From assembly GCA_947426945.1 (NCBI GenBank), contig CANEFX010000021.1:1-46948 (forward strand): a stretch of 46,948 nt of DNA, written 5' to 3'. The position numbers and the translations under genes are program-made. Below are positions 25,556 to 33,769 of this stretch, in pieces. The notes beneath the pieces are model-generated. The model saw only the letters and a list, made by a program, of their open reading frames with translations. It had not been told where the DNA came from and did no database searches. Positions within the stretch are counted from its first letter, which is position 1, and every line of letters starts with the position of its first letter. The DNA is from an uncultured Bacillota bacterium. Its GTDB lineage: Bacteria; Bacillota; Clostridia; Oscillospirales; Oscillospiraceae.

Positions 25556-26398
25556 GATCTGATTCTGCGCCCTCCATTCCCGGGGCGGCGCGCCGTAGCG
25601 TTTTTTAAAGGCCCGGGAAAAGTGGAGCTGGTTGGGATAACCGCACATTGCGGCAATACTGCCGATTGGGCTTCCGGTGGTCTTCATCAACTCGGCTGCC
25701 TTGGACAGGCGCAGGCGGATCAGAAATTCCTGGGGGGCGCAGCCCATCTCTTCCTTGAACAGTTTGCTGAAATAGCTGCGGTTCAGCTTGCACACATCGG
25801 CCACATCCTCCACCGTGACCTCCCGCTGGTAGTTGTGCTCCATATAGGTAACGGCCTCCTGGATATAGAAATCCTTCAGCTGTCCCCCCCGCAGCTCCCG
25901 CCGGGTGGAGGAGGACTGAATCAGCCCGTCCAGAAACAGGCACAGGTGGCCGATGAGGTGGAGGGCAGAAGCCTGGCTGTGGTCGGCGATGTAGAGCATG
26001 GCGTCTCGAACTCCTTCCCCCTGAGCGGAGGTCAGGGGGTGGTAGATAGGCTGGGACAGCCCCAGCCCGGCCCGCTCCACATACTCCTTCGCCCGCAGGC
26101 CGTCAAATTCCAGCCAGACATACTTCCACGGGTCGGACTTGTCGGCGCAGTAGGTGTTGACCTGGCCGGGACAGATCAGAAAGCCCTGTCCCTCCCTCAG
26201 GGAATACCTGCGGCTCACGCCGCTCTGGCCGTTGGAGTCCAGCCAGCCTCTGCCCGAGATCACATAGTGAAACAGGTAGTGGTTGCGCACCGAGGGACCG
26301 TAGGAGTGCAGGGGAGCGCACTGCTCCCAGCCGTACTGGTACAGCCGCAGATCAAGGAAATTTTCGTTAGGAAACACAGAGAACGACAAGTCGTCCAC
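25541..26398 (-). CDS. AraC-family transcriptional regulator (sugar-responsive type)
   Basis: 285 residues with the proposed GTG start. An N-terminal cupin-like AraC ligand domain (PSVRNHYLFHYVISGRGWL, REGQGFLICPGQVNTYCAD) is followed by two HTH motifs (VEDVADVCKLNRSYFSKLFK; IGSIAAMCGYPNQLHFSRAF). This layout is typical of activators of alpha-galactoside operons such as RafR/MsmR. An ATG at 26443 extends the frame, but it lies upstream of the inferred transcription start near 26437, so the GTG behind AGGAAGG is preferred. Convergent with the alpha-galactosidase gene, which it probably controls. Confidence 0.88.
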   Translation of the reverse strand: MDDLSFSVFPNENFLDLRLYQYGWEQCAPLHSYGPSVRNHYLFHYVISGRGWLDSNGQSGVSRRYSLREGQGFLICPGQVNTYCADKSDPWKYVWLEFDGLRAKEYVERAGLGLSQPIYHPLTSAQGEGVRDAMLYIADHSQASALHLIGHLCLFLDGLIQSSSTRRELRGGQLKDFYIQEAVTYMEHNYQREVTVEDVADVCKLNRSYFSKLFKEEMGCAPQEFLIRLRLSKAAELMKTTGSPIGSIAAMCGYPNQLHFSRAFKKRYGAPPREWRAQNQIKKTR

Positions 26399-26443
26399 AG
26401 CGCGCCGCCCCTTCCTAAAACAATTCAACCGTTTTTCGCCCAT

Positions 26444-26472
26444 ACTATATCACATCTTCCGGAAAAAACCAA
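26444..26472 (-). promoter_or_regulatory. Promoter of the AraC gene with extended -10
   Basis: On the minus strand TTGGTT (26472-26467), a 17-nt spacer and TATAGT (26449-26444) with a TGA extension. Its position decides the gene start: transcription should begin near 26437, 3' of the ATG at 26443. Confidence 0.6.
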
Positions 26473-26553
26473 CGGTTTTCTGTGGAAAATTTCCCTTCCC
26501 CGGGGCAGACTCAGGCCCGCCCGGACAGAGCCGGGCGGGCTTGAGATTTATAA

Positions 26554-28653
26554 TTACGGCTTCTGAGCCCACTTTGGAATCGCTACATTTTTCACACTAC
26601 GGAGGAAATTCCCTTCCATATCAAAGAACAGATACTCAGTTTTGGTTGCTCCCGGCGGGATATCATACGCCAGTATCTCTCCATCCAGCGTTTCACTGAC
26701 GCTATCGTAATTCTGCTTCAGAAGGTGGTTTCCTTTCAGGTCGATCAAGTTCTGTTTCCCGTTTACCAGGGTCACGCGGGCCACCTTAAAGTCTTCTCTA
26801 AAACTTCCGGCGAGCTTATACATACAGGGGATGGCAAGAATATCTCCCTTTTCGACATACCCCATGTAACCATCAATATTTACAGGCGTTAGCCCCATCG
26901 TTTCGCCCCATATGCCGCGATAGTCAACATACCGGGTTACACAGGTCCCGACCTCCGGCAGAAAGATTAAATCATGATACTGGTCCTCCGTAATGGGGTT
27001 TCCTTTTAAATCAAAGTACTCAAATATCGCCTCATGCTTATCATCGTAGTTAAATCCATACAACGCCTGCGGATGCCAGTACACAGAACTGACGGCATCA
27101 TAGTTTTGTGAAAGAATTGTCTTTCCGCTGGTATCAATAAAATTCTCTTTGCCATCGGTAAACCTGACCGCGGCCAGCCCCGTTCTTTCTTCGAAGGTCT
27201 CCGCACGCTTATACTTGCAGGGAATTACCAGCTTATCCTTCTCATCCACATAACCCCAGACGTATCCATCAAGCTGCACCGCGCGCAAACCGCAGGCCAT
27301 TTCTTCGTCCCGCTTGGTAATACGTTTGGTGACGGTCTCCCCCACCTTGGGTAAAGCAGCGGGTTTGGAGATCGTTGTGCCCGGCTTTTCAGTGACACTG
27401 GGCTTAGTTGTCGTACTTGGCTTTGTGGCAGTGTCTGGTTTGGTTGCTGTACTTGGCTTTGTGACGGTACTGGGCTTTGCAGACGCTGGCGGATTGACCG
27501 GATTTTTCAGCAGGCCAAATTCATCGCCCTTTCCATAAGCCATGTATCCTCCGGAGGAATTTCTCAAAAGGTCATACTCAATGGGAATCACAATTTTCCC
27601 ATTTTTATCAATTGCACCACACTGCCCGTTTCTTGAAACGACCATCACATCTTCGCAGAAAAAGCGGTTCCTGTCCTTGCTGCTGGGATGATCCAGTCCC
27701 TCCGGCGGGGTCACCGAAAACACATACGGTTCTTCAACAGTACAGCCCACGTACACATCCACAAGCTGGCGATAGAACCCCCACACTTTAGCGCTGTGTT
27801 CCGGGGACACGCCAATTGTAAATTTATCCCCATAGGGGCGATACCAGCCGTCTGTTGCTTTTTCAAACTCATCCCTACTTACCTTTGTACCGTCCGTTTT
27901 ATAAAAAAATTCCTCTCTGCGGCTGCTGACACGAAAAGCATAAATATAGTCGCCCGCAACTTCATAACCGCTGTGTCCCTCTTTTATTATGTAATTACCA
28001 TTTTTGTCGATCAGATACCAGCACCAATCGGAAGTATCCTTCCCGATGGCCACTTCCAGATACGGATGGTAGTCATTGCTTATTACACTGTCAAACTGAA
28101 ATGGGATAACCAGTTTCATGTTACAGTCCGCAAAGCCCCACAGATTTCCCCGCCGGACCGAAACAAGTCCCGAGTACTTGTTGTAGGAGCCAATCAAATC
28201 AATACTGCCGGATACATCCTCCCCCACGACCCCCCGCTTAACGGCAGGCTCGGCAAAGGGAAGCGCCCCGTCCACCGCATAATCCTCCGGAACCACACGG
28301 ATCGTCCAGCTCATGGAATCCGGCGTCAAATCCCACGTACTCGCCTTTGGATCCGCCGGGGCAATCATATATTTGTAACTCACTGTAACGGTGGTAGTGC
28401 CGGGCCTCACACCGGTAACATCGCACTGAGATGAGACACTGCGTGGGGAAATACTGAGAATATCCCGACTCCCGCCGCCCCACCTATGGGTCTCTGCTCG
28501 TCCTTCTCTGCAGCTCAGAGTAATCGTTTCGCCTACCTTCACAGTGAGCACTGAGCGCGCGGCGCTGGCAGAGTTCACCGAACCGGCAGCCAGCACAGAG
28601 AACATCAGAAAACTCAGCAGAACGGAACATAACCACATTCTTTTTGCTCTCAC
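26554..28653 (-). CDS. Secreted Ig-like / WG-repeat protein
   Basis: 699 residues. A signal peptide (RMWLCSVLLSFLMFSVLAAG, cleavage near ASA) exports it. A BIG2-like Ig domain follows (SVLTVKVGETITLSC, then GVRPGTTTVTVSY). The rest holds WG-type beta repeats, each built as YxxAxxFxxGLAxVx-WGYxDxxxxLVIP, in two blocks flanking a Thr/Lys/Pro linker at about 392-427. WG repeats mediate protein or surface contacts, but the partner is unknown. The GTG start, 6 nt after AAGGAAGG, is favoured over an ATG six codons upstream without a site. The gene is visibly more AT-rich than its neighbours, suggesting later acquisition. No sortase motif or anchor is visible. Confidence 0.8.
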   Translation of the reverse strand: MRAKRMWLCSVLLSFLMFSVLAAGSVNSASAARSVLTVKVGETITLSCREGRAETHRWGGGSRDILSISPRSVSSQCDVTGVRPGTTTVTVSYKYMIAPADPKASTWDLTPDSMSWTIRVVPEDYAVDGALPFAEPAVKRGVVGEDVSGSIDLIGSYNKYSGLVSVRRGNLWGFADCNMKLVIPFQFDSVISNDYHPYLEVAIGKDTSDWCWYLIDKNGNYIIKEGHSGYEVAGDYIYAFRVSSRREEFFYKTDGTKVSRDEFEKATDGWYRPYGDKFTIGVSPEHSAKVWGFYRQLVDVYVGCTVEEPYVFSVTPPEGLDHPSSKDRNRFFCEDVMVVSRNGQCGAIDKNGKIVIPIEYDLLRNSSGGYMAYGKGDEFGLLKNPVNPPASAKPSTVTKPSTATKPDTATKPSTTTKPSVTEKPGTTISKPAALPKVGETVTKRITKRDEEMACGLRAVQLDGYVWGYVDEKDKLVIPCKYKRAETFEERTGLAAVRFTDGKENFIDTSGKTILSQNYDAVSSVYWHPQALYGFNYDDKHEAIFEYFDLKGNPITEDQYHDLIFLPEVGTCVTRYVDYRGIWGETMGLTPVNIDGYMGYVEKGDILAIPCMYKLAGSFREDFKVARVTLVNGKQNLIDLKGNHLLKQNYDSVSETLDGEILAYDIPPGATKTEYLFFDMEGNFLRSVKNVAIPKWAQKP
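27374..27480. repeat. Degenerate TKPST-coding repeat (linker of the WG-repeat protein)
   Basis: Five to six units coding KPST-x-T separate the two WG blocks. The units are related but not identical in DNA. Such Thr/Pro/Lys linkers usually span cell-wall or interdomain space. Confidence 0.75.
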
Positions 28654-28703
28654 GCAAATCCTTCCTTTCATTTTATTTTGGGAAATCTCTCAGCGGTGTA
28701 CAC

Positions 28704-28736
28704 CCCCGGAGGGCAGGGTATTACGGCCCTCCGGGG
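28704..28736. repeat. 11-bp GC-rich hairpin upstream of the WG-repeat gene
   Basis: CCCCGGAGGGC (28704-28714) pairs with GCCCTCCGGGG (28726-28736) over an 11-nt loop. It lies about 50 nt upstream of the start codon, inside the putative leader, and has no T run on either strand. Confidence 0.6.
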
Positions 28737-28822
28737 TATTCTCCGCCGAGACAAACAAAAGCGGCGCAGGATATCTCTATCCCACACCGCATCTATCCGG
28801 ACACAAACCCTCAAACCGCCCC

Positions 28823-28851
28823 TTGTAAAGAGGACGGTTTTCCGATATAAT
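28823..28851 (+). promoter_or_regulatory. Rightward promoter with perfect -10, no gene downstream
   Basis: TTGTAA (28823-28828), a 17-nt spacer and TATAAT (28846-28851). It reads into the structured region 28858-29030, ahead of a convergent rpiB gene. Confidence 0.6.
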
Positions 28852-28957
28852 GAGGGCTGGCGCAGCAATGCTGTTGTGTGGGAGGGGCTTTCTCCCGCAT
28901 AGGGGCGCGGGGGACTGGTACTCCCCCACGCTCTGCCTTTATTTGCCTCGTAGCCCT

Positions 28958-28986
28958 ACTATAGCACAGTCCGGTAAATTATACAA
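28958..28986 (-). promoter_or_regulatory. Leftward extended -10 promoter, likely for the WG-repeat gene
   Basis: On the minus strand TTGTAT (28986-28981), a 17-nt spacer and TATAGT (28963-28958) with TGC directly before the -10. Transcripts would carry a leader of about 300 nt into the WG-repeat gene. Confidence 0.55.
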
Positions 28987-28999
28987 GGAAATTTTCAGC

Positions 29000-29024
29000 G
29001 CCCGGTCCACAAACAGGACCGGGC
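29000..29024. terminator. Hairpin at the 3' end of rpiB, terminator-like on both strands
   Basis: GCCCGGTCC and GGACCGGGC pair over a 7-nt loop. On the plus strand TGCTTTTACTC follows; on the minus strand GCTGAAAATTTCC follows. It lies 5 nt past the rpiB stop. Confidence 0.6.
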
Positions 29025-29029
29025 TGCTT

Positions 29030-29467
29030 TTACTCTTTCTCCACGTCCATCATCAGACCCACCCGGCGGGCATGGCGCCCCCCCTCGAAGCCGGTGCTGA
29101 GGAAGGCGTCCACAATGCGCTCGGCCAGCAGAGGTCCGGTAATCCCTGCTCCCAGGGCCAGCATATTGGCGTCGTTGTGCCGGCGGGTGAGCTCGGCGGA
29201 CAGCACATCGCCGCACAGGGCGCAGCGGATTCCCCTCACCTTGTTGGCCGTCATGGAGATGCCGATGCCTGTGGTGCAGATAACGATTCCCCGCTCGCAC
29301 CGGCCGTCGGCCACCGCCCGGGCGGCGGCCTTTCCAAAGATAGGGTAGTCGCAGCTGTCGGCGCTGTCGGTGCCGAAATCCTCACAAGCGATGCCCTTTG
29401 CGGCCAGATAAGCCTTGATGTGCTCTTTCAGTTGATAGCCGCCGTGGTCAGACGCGATGGCGATCAT
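29030..29467 (-). CDS. rpiB: Ribose-5-phosphate isomerase B
   Basis: 145 residues. Interconverts ribose-5-phosphate and ribulose-5-phosphate in the cytosolic pentose phosphate pathway. The N-terminal MIAIASDHGGYQLKEHI, the active-site Cys in VICTTGIGISMTANK and HNDANMLALG are the RpiB/LacAB signature. Some family members act on allose-6-phosphate, so the assignment rests on motif only. The ATG has GGAGG 7 nt upstream; a frame extension has no site. Monocistronic, with its own promoter. Confidence 0.93.
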   Translation of the reverse strand: MIAIASDHGGYQLKEHIKAYLAAKGIACEDFGTDSADSCDYPIFGKAAARAVADGRCERGIVICTTGIGISMTANKVRGIRCALCGDVLSAELTRRHNDANMLALGAGITGPLLAERIVDAFLSTGFEGGRHARRVGLMMDVEKE

Positions 29468-29514
29468 AAGTATTCCTCCTAAATAAAAGCCCCGGAGAGC
29501 CATTTTTCCTCTCT

Positions 29515-29543
29515 ATTGTAACCGCTTTCCCCCCATATTGCAA
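29515..29543 (-). promoter_or_regulatory. Promoter of rpiB
   Basis: On the minus strand TTGCAA (29543-29538), a 17-nt spacer and TACAAT (29520-29515), about 48 bp before the start codon. Confidence 0.7.
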
Positions 29544-29617
29544 GAGGCAGGAAAATTTTTGCCCTCCATGTATAACCGTCCCCCGCCCTGTCCAAAATAG
29601 GCTTCGGAGGTGGTTTT

Positions 29618-30376
29618 TTGAAAAACCAGAGCTTTTGGAGAAAACTGGGCGACTTCGCCATGGGAAAGGGCTTTTACATAGTCCTGTTCCTGTGTGTCGC
29701 CACCATAGGAATCTCGGGCTATTATCTGCTTCGTACCGTTGTAAACGGCACCCATCCCACTGAGCCGGCGGGGGGCGGCGCCTCCGTCACCATTCCCGAC
29801 CAAAGCGCCGGCCGGCCCTCCGTTCCTGAACAGACGGAGGACCCCCCTGCCCCGTCCGTATCTCCCCAGACCAGACCCGCCCCTGCGCCCAGCGCCCAGC
29901 CGGACGATCCGGAGCCTGTAAAGGATACCGCTCCCGAACCCGATACCCGGGAGAGCGGCAAGACCATTTCCAAGGTCTTTACCTGGCCGGTACAGGGGGC
30001 GGTGCTCCGGGACTACAGCGTGGAGACCCTGTCCCTGGACCCCACTATGGGGGACTGGCGCACCCACGGCGGGCTGGACATTGCCGCCGCCCAGGGAGTA
30101 AAGGTGCTATCCATCAGTGCGGGCACTGTAGAACAGGTCTATACGGACGGCATGATGGGCACCACCGTGGTAGTGGACCACGGCGGCGGACTCCAGTCCT
30201 GGTACTGCAATCTGGCTGAGGACGTGACCGTACAGGCCGGGGATAAGGTAGACATCGGCAGTGAGCTAGGCACAGTGGGCAGCTCTGCCATGGCGGAGGT
30301 GGGGGTCGCCTCCCATCTCCACCTGGAGACCACACTGGACGGCCGGCCGGTAGACCCGAGAGACTACCTGAAATAA
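29618..30376 (+). CDS. Membrane-anchored M23 (LytM) peptidase, SpoIIQ-like
   Basis: 252 residues. One N-terminal membrane helix (FYIVLFLCVATIGISGYYLL, residues 19-38) is followed by a Pro/Thr-rich linker (about 45-110) and a C-terminal LytM domain. The metal ligands are complete: HxxxD in THGGLDIAA and HxH in SHLHLE, so it should be an active cell-wall endopeptidase. Size, topology and domain match clostridial SpoIIQ, which acts in forespore engulfment, but the context has no other sporulation genes. The start is TTG, 6 nt after GGAGGT. Confidence 0.88.
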   Translation: MKNQSFWRKLGDFAMGKGFYIVLFLCVATIGISGYYLLRTVVNGTHPTEPAGGGASVTIPDQSAGRPSVPEQTEDPPAPSVSPQTRPAPAPSAQPDDPEPVKDTAPEPDTRESGKTISKVFTWPVQGAVLRDYSVETLSLDPTMGDWRTHGGLDIAAAQGVKVLSISAGTVEQVYTDGMMGTTVVVDHGGGLQSWYCNLAEDVTVQAGDKVDIGSELGTVGSSAMAEVGVASHLHLETTLDGRPVDPRDYLK

Positions 30377-30382
30377 TATGAG

Positions 30383-30422
30383 GACCGCGCCCCGGAGTTT
30401 CTTTCCGGAGCGCGGTCTTTTT
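30383..30422 (+). terminator. Terminator of the M23 peptidase gene
   Basis: GACCGCGC pairs with GCGCGGTC, with an inner CCGGA/TCCGG stem, and a T5 run follows (30418-30422). Confidence 0.85.
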
Positions 30423-30483
30423 CGCCGTTGGGTCAGGGCGCCGGATACGGCCCGGGTCCCTGTCGGGCCCGGGGGCACAGAAG

Positions 30484-32646
30484 TCAGATTTCGTACCAGC
30501 GGATTTCGTTGGCGGCAAGGTCCAGCGGGAAGGATGAGCCGTCCCCCCGGTAGACGGTGGTGGACTGGGGCTCATAGGTGTTGTTGACCACGCAGAACTT
30601 GCCGTTCTTTACATAGGCGTGGACGTCCACGTTGTAGTTGGAGGATAGCCACAGGCTTAGCTGTCCTTCGCTGTGAGTGGACCATAACACCGCCCTATGG
30701 AGCAGGCGGCTGTTCTCAAAGGAGTAGGGCAGTCCGGAGATGTACACCGCCCGGCCCTTGCCGAACTGATTCACCGCCAGCTGGACCTCCTTGTTCCGCT
30801 GGACCAGCACCTGGGCCCCCGGCAGGGCGTAAATGCTCTTTTTGCCCTCGCCGAAGTCCACTTCTCCCCGGCAGTCGGCCAGAATGAAGTGGTCGGGATG
30901 TTCCTCCCAGTTGTATTTGTCATAACCCAGGGTAAATCCGGTCTCCTTTTCCACACCCAGCACTCCGGACAACTGGAGATAACGGCCTTGATACTGGTGG
31001 CCCGAGGGCTCGCCCACGCCGATAAAGCCGCCGCCCCTCCAGACAAAACGCTTAATCAGAGAAGAAATCTCCGGATCCTCCCAAATTGCCCCGCCAGTGT
31101 GCGCAGTGTCGCCGTCGCCCACATTGATGAGCACAGCCACATGATCTAACAGATGTGGATCCTCTTTCAGGTCGTCAAAGCTGATAAATTGCACATCGAA
31201 GGGCGCACCGGACAGGGCCTCGATCACCCCGGCGTAGGAGTAGTTCTGCTTCTGATACAGCGCGTGATGGACCATGTGACAGCCCCAGGACCGGGCCTTG
31301 CCCCAGCTGTTGAGAACGGCTACCGGCTTGACGCAGTAGGGAGTGGTTCCCTTGATATTCTCATACAGCTCCCGGAACTCGCTGCACACGCTCTCCACAT
31401 AATCGATGAACTCGGGGAACTGACAGGCCAGCTTCAGATAGCCGCCGTAGCCGATGCGGTCAATGGGCTTGCGCAGGATGGCCCGGCGGGCGGTGACCCA
31501 GTTCTCCTTGGCTTCCCGGACGGGGTCGCCCCCCTCGTGGAAGGTATCGGGGAAAAAATAGGGCAGGAACCGGCCTTCGGTATATTTCACGCCGGGGATA
31601 TCGGAGATAAGCCGCAGGGTGGAGCCGTTGCCCACGCTGCCCACCACCGCGTCTAGGCCGATGGTCTTGAACTCGTCCATATAGGGCTCGGTGCCGATGA
31701 AGTGGTCCCCCAGGAACATCATGGCCTCCTTGCCCAGCTCGTGGGTGATGTCCACCATCTCCCGGGCCAGGGCGGCCACCTCCCGGCGCTGGAAGGCCAT
31801 AAAGTCCTTAAATTCCTTGCTGGGAACCCGGTACTGGTTGTTGTAATACCCCTGGTCGATGATGTACTCGGGGCGGAATTTGTAGCCAGCCTCTCTCTCA
31901 AACTGCTCCAGGATATAGGGGGAGACTGAGGCGGAGTAGCCGTACCAGTCCACGTACTTCTCCCGTTTCAGCTCGTCGAAAATCAGGGTGAACTGGTGGA
32001 AGAAGGTGGTGTACCGGATCACGTTCACATAGGGGTGGTCCGCGATGAACCTCCGCAGCCGCTCCATGGTGAACTTCCGAGTCTTGGGCTGGCGGACGTC
32101 AAAGGTGATCTGGTGCTCAAAGTTGGTCCAGCCGTTGGTAACAGCGTTGTACATGTGCACCGGGTCCCAGATGAGGTAAGCCAGAAAGCTGACGGTGTAG
32201 TCGTGGAATTCCTCCGGGGCGTCGATGATGACCTTGCCGTCCTCATACCGCCACTGGTCCGGGGAGAGGGGCTGGCCGGTGGTGCGGTCCATTACCTCCC
32301 ACCAGCGTCTGATGTCGTCCCGGGTGTTGACCTCCAGAAGCTCCCGGCTGATCCCCTTCATCAGGGGAATGGGCAGCGGGCCGCCCGTGGCAGTGTGGAA
32401 GCCCGTCATGACGTAGCACTGCTGCACCTCATCGGGGTTGGCCCTGGCCCAGGCGTTGTCCTTCCGGGTGGTGTAGTAGGTGGAGTAGACCTTGGCGTCC
32501 ACCCCTTTCAGCTCCTCGGGGTAGTCGGTGCCGTCGCAGTCCCGGATGGCGTCCGCCCCCCAGCGCTTCAGCAGCTCCAGGGTCTCGGGCACCACATCCA
32601 CATCAGTAGGGATGGTCACCCGGCCTGTCTTGTGTGTATCGGTCAT
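30484..32646 (-). CDS. lnpA: Galacto-N-biose/lacto-N-biose phosphorylase, GH112
   Basis: 720 residues, standard length. Cleaves beta-1,3-galactosyl-N-acetylhexosamine with phosphate to galactose-1-phosphate and GlcNAc or GalNAc in the cytosol. The N-terminus WGADAIRDCDGTDYPEEL, WDPVHMYNAVTN and MMFLGDHFIGTEPY (with the presumed catalytic Asp) agree with bifidobacterial LnpA; the C-terminal YGGYLKLACQFPEF and GRAVYISGLPYS also match. Last gene of the operon with its transporter. It targets mucin-core or milk-glycan disaccharides; the GNB/LNB/galactosyl-rhamnose preference cannot be read from sequence. Confidence 0.95.
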   Translation of the reverse strand: MTDTHKTGRVTIPTDVDVVPETLELLKRWGADAIRDCDGTDYPEELKGVDAKVYSTYYTTRKDNAWARANPDEVQQCYVMTGFHTATGGPLPIPLMKGISRELLEVNTRDDIRRWWEVMDRTTGQPLSPDQWRYEDGKVIIDAPEEFHDYTVSFLAYLIWDPVHMYNAVTNGWTNFEHQITFDVRQPKTRKFTMERLRRFIADHPYVNVIRYTTFFHQFTLIFDELKREKYVDWYGYSASVSPYILEQFEREAGYKFRPEYIIDQGYYNNQYRVPSKEFKDFMAFQRREVAALAREMVDITHELGKEAMMFLGDHFIGTEPYMDEFKTIGLDAVVGSVGNGSTLRLISDIPGVKYTEGRFLPYFFPDTFHEGGDPVREAKENWVTARRAILRKPIDRIGYGGYLKLACQFPEFIDYVESVCSEFRELYENIKGTTPYCVKPVAVLNSWGKARSWGCHMVHHALYQKQNYSYAGVIEALSGAPFDVQFISFDDLKEDPHLLDHVAVLINVGDGDTAHTGGAIWEDPEISSLIKRFVWRGGGFIGVGEPSGHQYQGRYLQLSGVLGVEKETGFTLGYDKYNWEEHPDHFILADCRGEVDFGEGKKSIYALPGAQVLVQRNKEVQLAVNQFGKGRAVYISGLPYSFENSRLLHRAVLWSTHSEGQLSLWLSSNYNVDVHAYVKNGKFCVVNNTYEPQSTTVYRGDGSSFPLDLAANEIRWYEI

Positions 32647-32657
32647 AGTTTCTCCTC

Positions 32658-32858
32658 TCAGCGGTTTTTCCGGTCCGCGAAGCGGGCGTTATAGAGGTAC
32701 AGGGTGGCCAGCAGCAGGGCGACTCCGACCAGCATCAGACCCAGGCCCGCCATCTGTCCGGTCATCATCCAGCCCCGGATGATCAGGACCATGCCCAGAA
32801 CGAAGGTGAGCAGCATCAGGATAATCCGCAGCTGGCTGTGTTCTTTCCAAAAATTCAT
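32658..32858 (-). CDS. Small two-helix membrane protein in the GH112 operon
   Basis: 66 residues with two predicted membrane helices (about 11-28 and 37-57) and short basic ends (KEHSQLR; ARFADRKNR). No family recognised with confidence. It lies between the MalG-like permease (9 nt) and the GH112 gene (11 nt), so it is expressed with both. It may be an accessory subunit or modulator of the transporter. The ATG follows a GGTGAGGAC stretch, a modest ribosome site. Confidence 0.75.
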   Translation of the reverse strand: MNFWKEHSQLRIILMLLTFVLGMVLIIRGWMMTGQMAGLGLMLVGVALLLATLYLYNARFADRKNR

Positions 32859-32867
32859 GTCCTCACC

Positions 32868-33752
32868 TTACCCTTTCAGTCCGCCCACGGTCATGCCCTG
32901 GGTCAACTTCTTCTGCACGCACATATAGAGGATCAGGGTGGGCAGCATCACCAATACCAGGCCGGCGTACAGCCGGCCGTACTGAGCCGCCGACTGGGAG
33001 GCCTGCATCAGGTTGAGCAGGCCCACGGGGAGGGTCTTCTGTCCGGTGGTGCTGTTCATCAGAGTCATGGAGATAATATACTCGTTCCAGAAGGACAGGA
33101 AGTTGAACAGGATAATAGTGAGGATGGAGGGCTGGGCCATGGGGAAGATGATCCGCACCATGGCGGCGCCGTAGCCCGCGCCGTCGATATAGGCGGCCTC
33201 CTCAAAGTCGTGGGGCAGGGTGGCGAAGTAGCCCGACAGCAGGTAGATGGTGAAAGGCAGGGCGGTGGCGGCATAGACCACCGACAGAGTGACCAGGTTA
33301 TTCATAAAGATGTTGTTCAGCTTGAACAGGTAATTCATCCAGCTGTCCCAGTCCCGCATCATCAGGAAGATGGGCACCACGATGTAGTTGACATTGATGA
33401 ACAGCCCGGCCATAAAGGCGGTATTCAGGAATTTGCCGCCGCGGAAACGGAAACGGGACAGGCAGTAGGCCGCCGGCAGGGCCACCACCAGCAGGATGGC
33501 CAGGGACAGGGCGGTGACAATCACCGAATTGAGCATATAGCTGCCCATTTTGGCGGCAGTCCAGGCGTCCACAAAGTTCTGCCAGTAGAAGGAGGCGGGC
33601 AGGGTCCAGGGGTTGCCGTAGAACTCGCTGTTCTGCTTGATGGAGGCCAGAAAAACCCAGGCCACCGGCACGATGATGACAACGGCCAGGGTGATGAGCA
33701 CCACATAGATAAAGGCCTTGTACAGGGCATCTGCTGAATTTCCTTTTTTCAT
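32868..33752 (-). CDS. CUT1 ABC transporter permease (MalG-like), GH112 locus
   Basis: 294 residues, six predicted membrane helices. The EAA loop is EAAYIDGAGYGAAMVRIIFP and the C-terminus QKKLTQGMTVGGLKG is typical of MalG-type subunits. The start ATG is 8 nt after GGAGG; an in-frame extension overlaps the upstream stop without its own site. Confidence 0.93.
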   Translation of the reverse strand: MKKGNSADALYKAFIYVVLITLAVVIIVPVAWVFLASIKQNSEFYGNPWTLPASFYWQNFVDAWTAAKMGSYMLNSVIVTALSLAILLVVALPAAYCLSRFRFRGGKFLNTAFMAGLFINVNYIVVPIFLMMRDWDSWMNYLFKLNNIFMNNLVTLSVVYAATALPFTIYLLSGYFATLPHDFEEAAYIDGAGYGAAMVRIIFPMAQPSILTIILFNFLSFWNEYIISMTLMNSTTGQKTLPVGLLNLMQASQSAAQYGRLYAGLVLVMLPTLILYMCVQKKLTQGMTVGGLKG

Positions 33753-33769
33753 ATGTCCGTCCTCCCCTC

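Larger units (their letters stand above)
28858..29030 (+). ncRNA. Candidate structured RNA locus, up to about 170 nt
   Basis: From the inferred start site the RNA would contain two stable hairpins, TGTGGGAG...CTCCCGCA and GCG-GGGGGA...TCCCCC-CGC. GGCGCAG at its 5' end can pair with CTCTGCC at 28931-28937, closing a domain of about 80 nt. A TTTATTT tract follows; otherwise transcription could run to the GCCCGGTCC/GGACCGGGC hairpin (29000-29024) with TGCTTTT. Length and a closed stem with inner hairpins are reminiscent of regulatory RNAs, but I recognise no family. An opposing promoter at 28958-28986 means the structure could instead be a leader of the WG-repeat gene. Confidence 0.4.

Noticed and set aside
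27374-27480. CRISPR-like array
   Set aside because: The periodic units are degenerate codons for a TKPST linker in frame, with no spacers. No CRISPR repeats or cas genes were seen anywhere in the window.
28850-29482. Plus-strand 210-codon frame across the candidate RNA and antisense to rpiB
   Set aside because: No ribosome site and most of it is antisense to rpiB.
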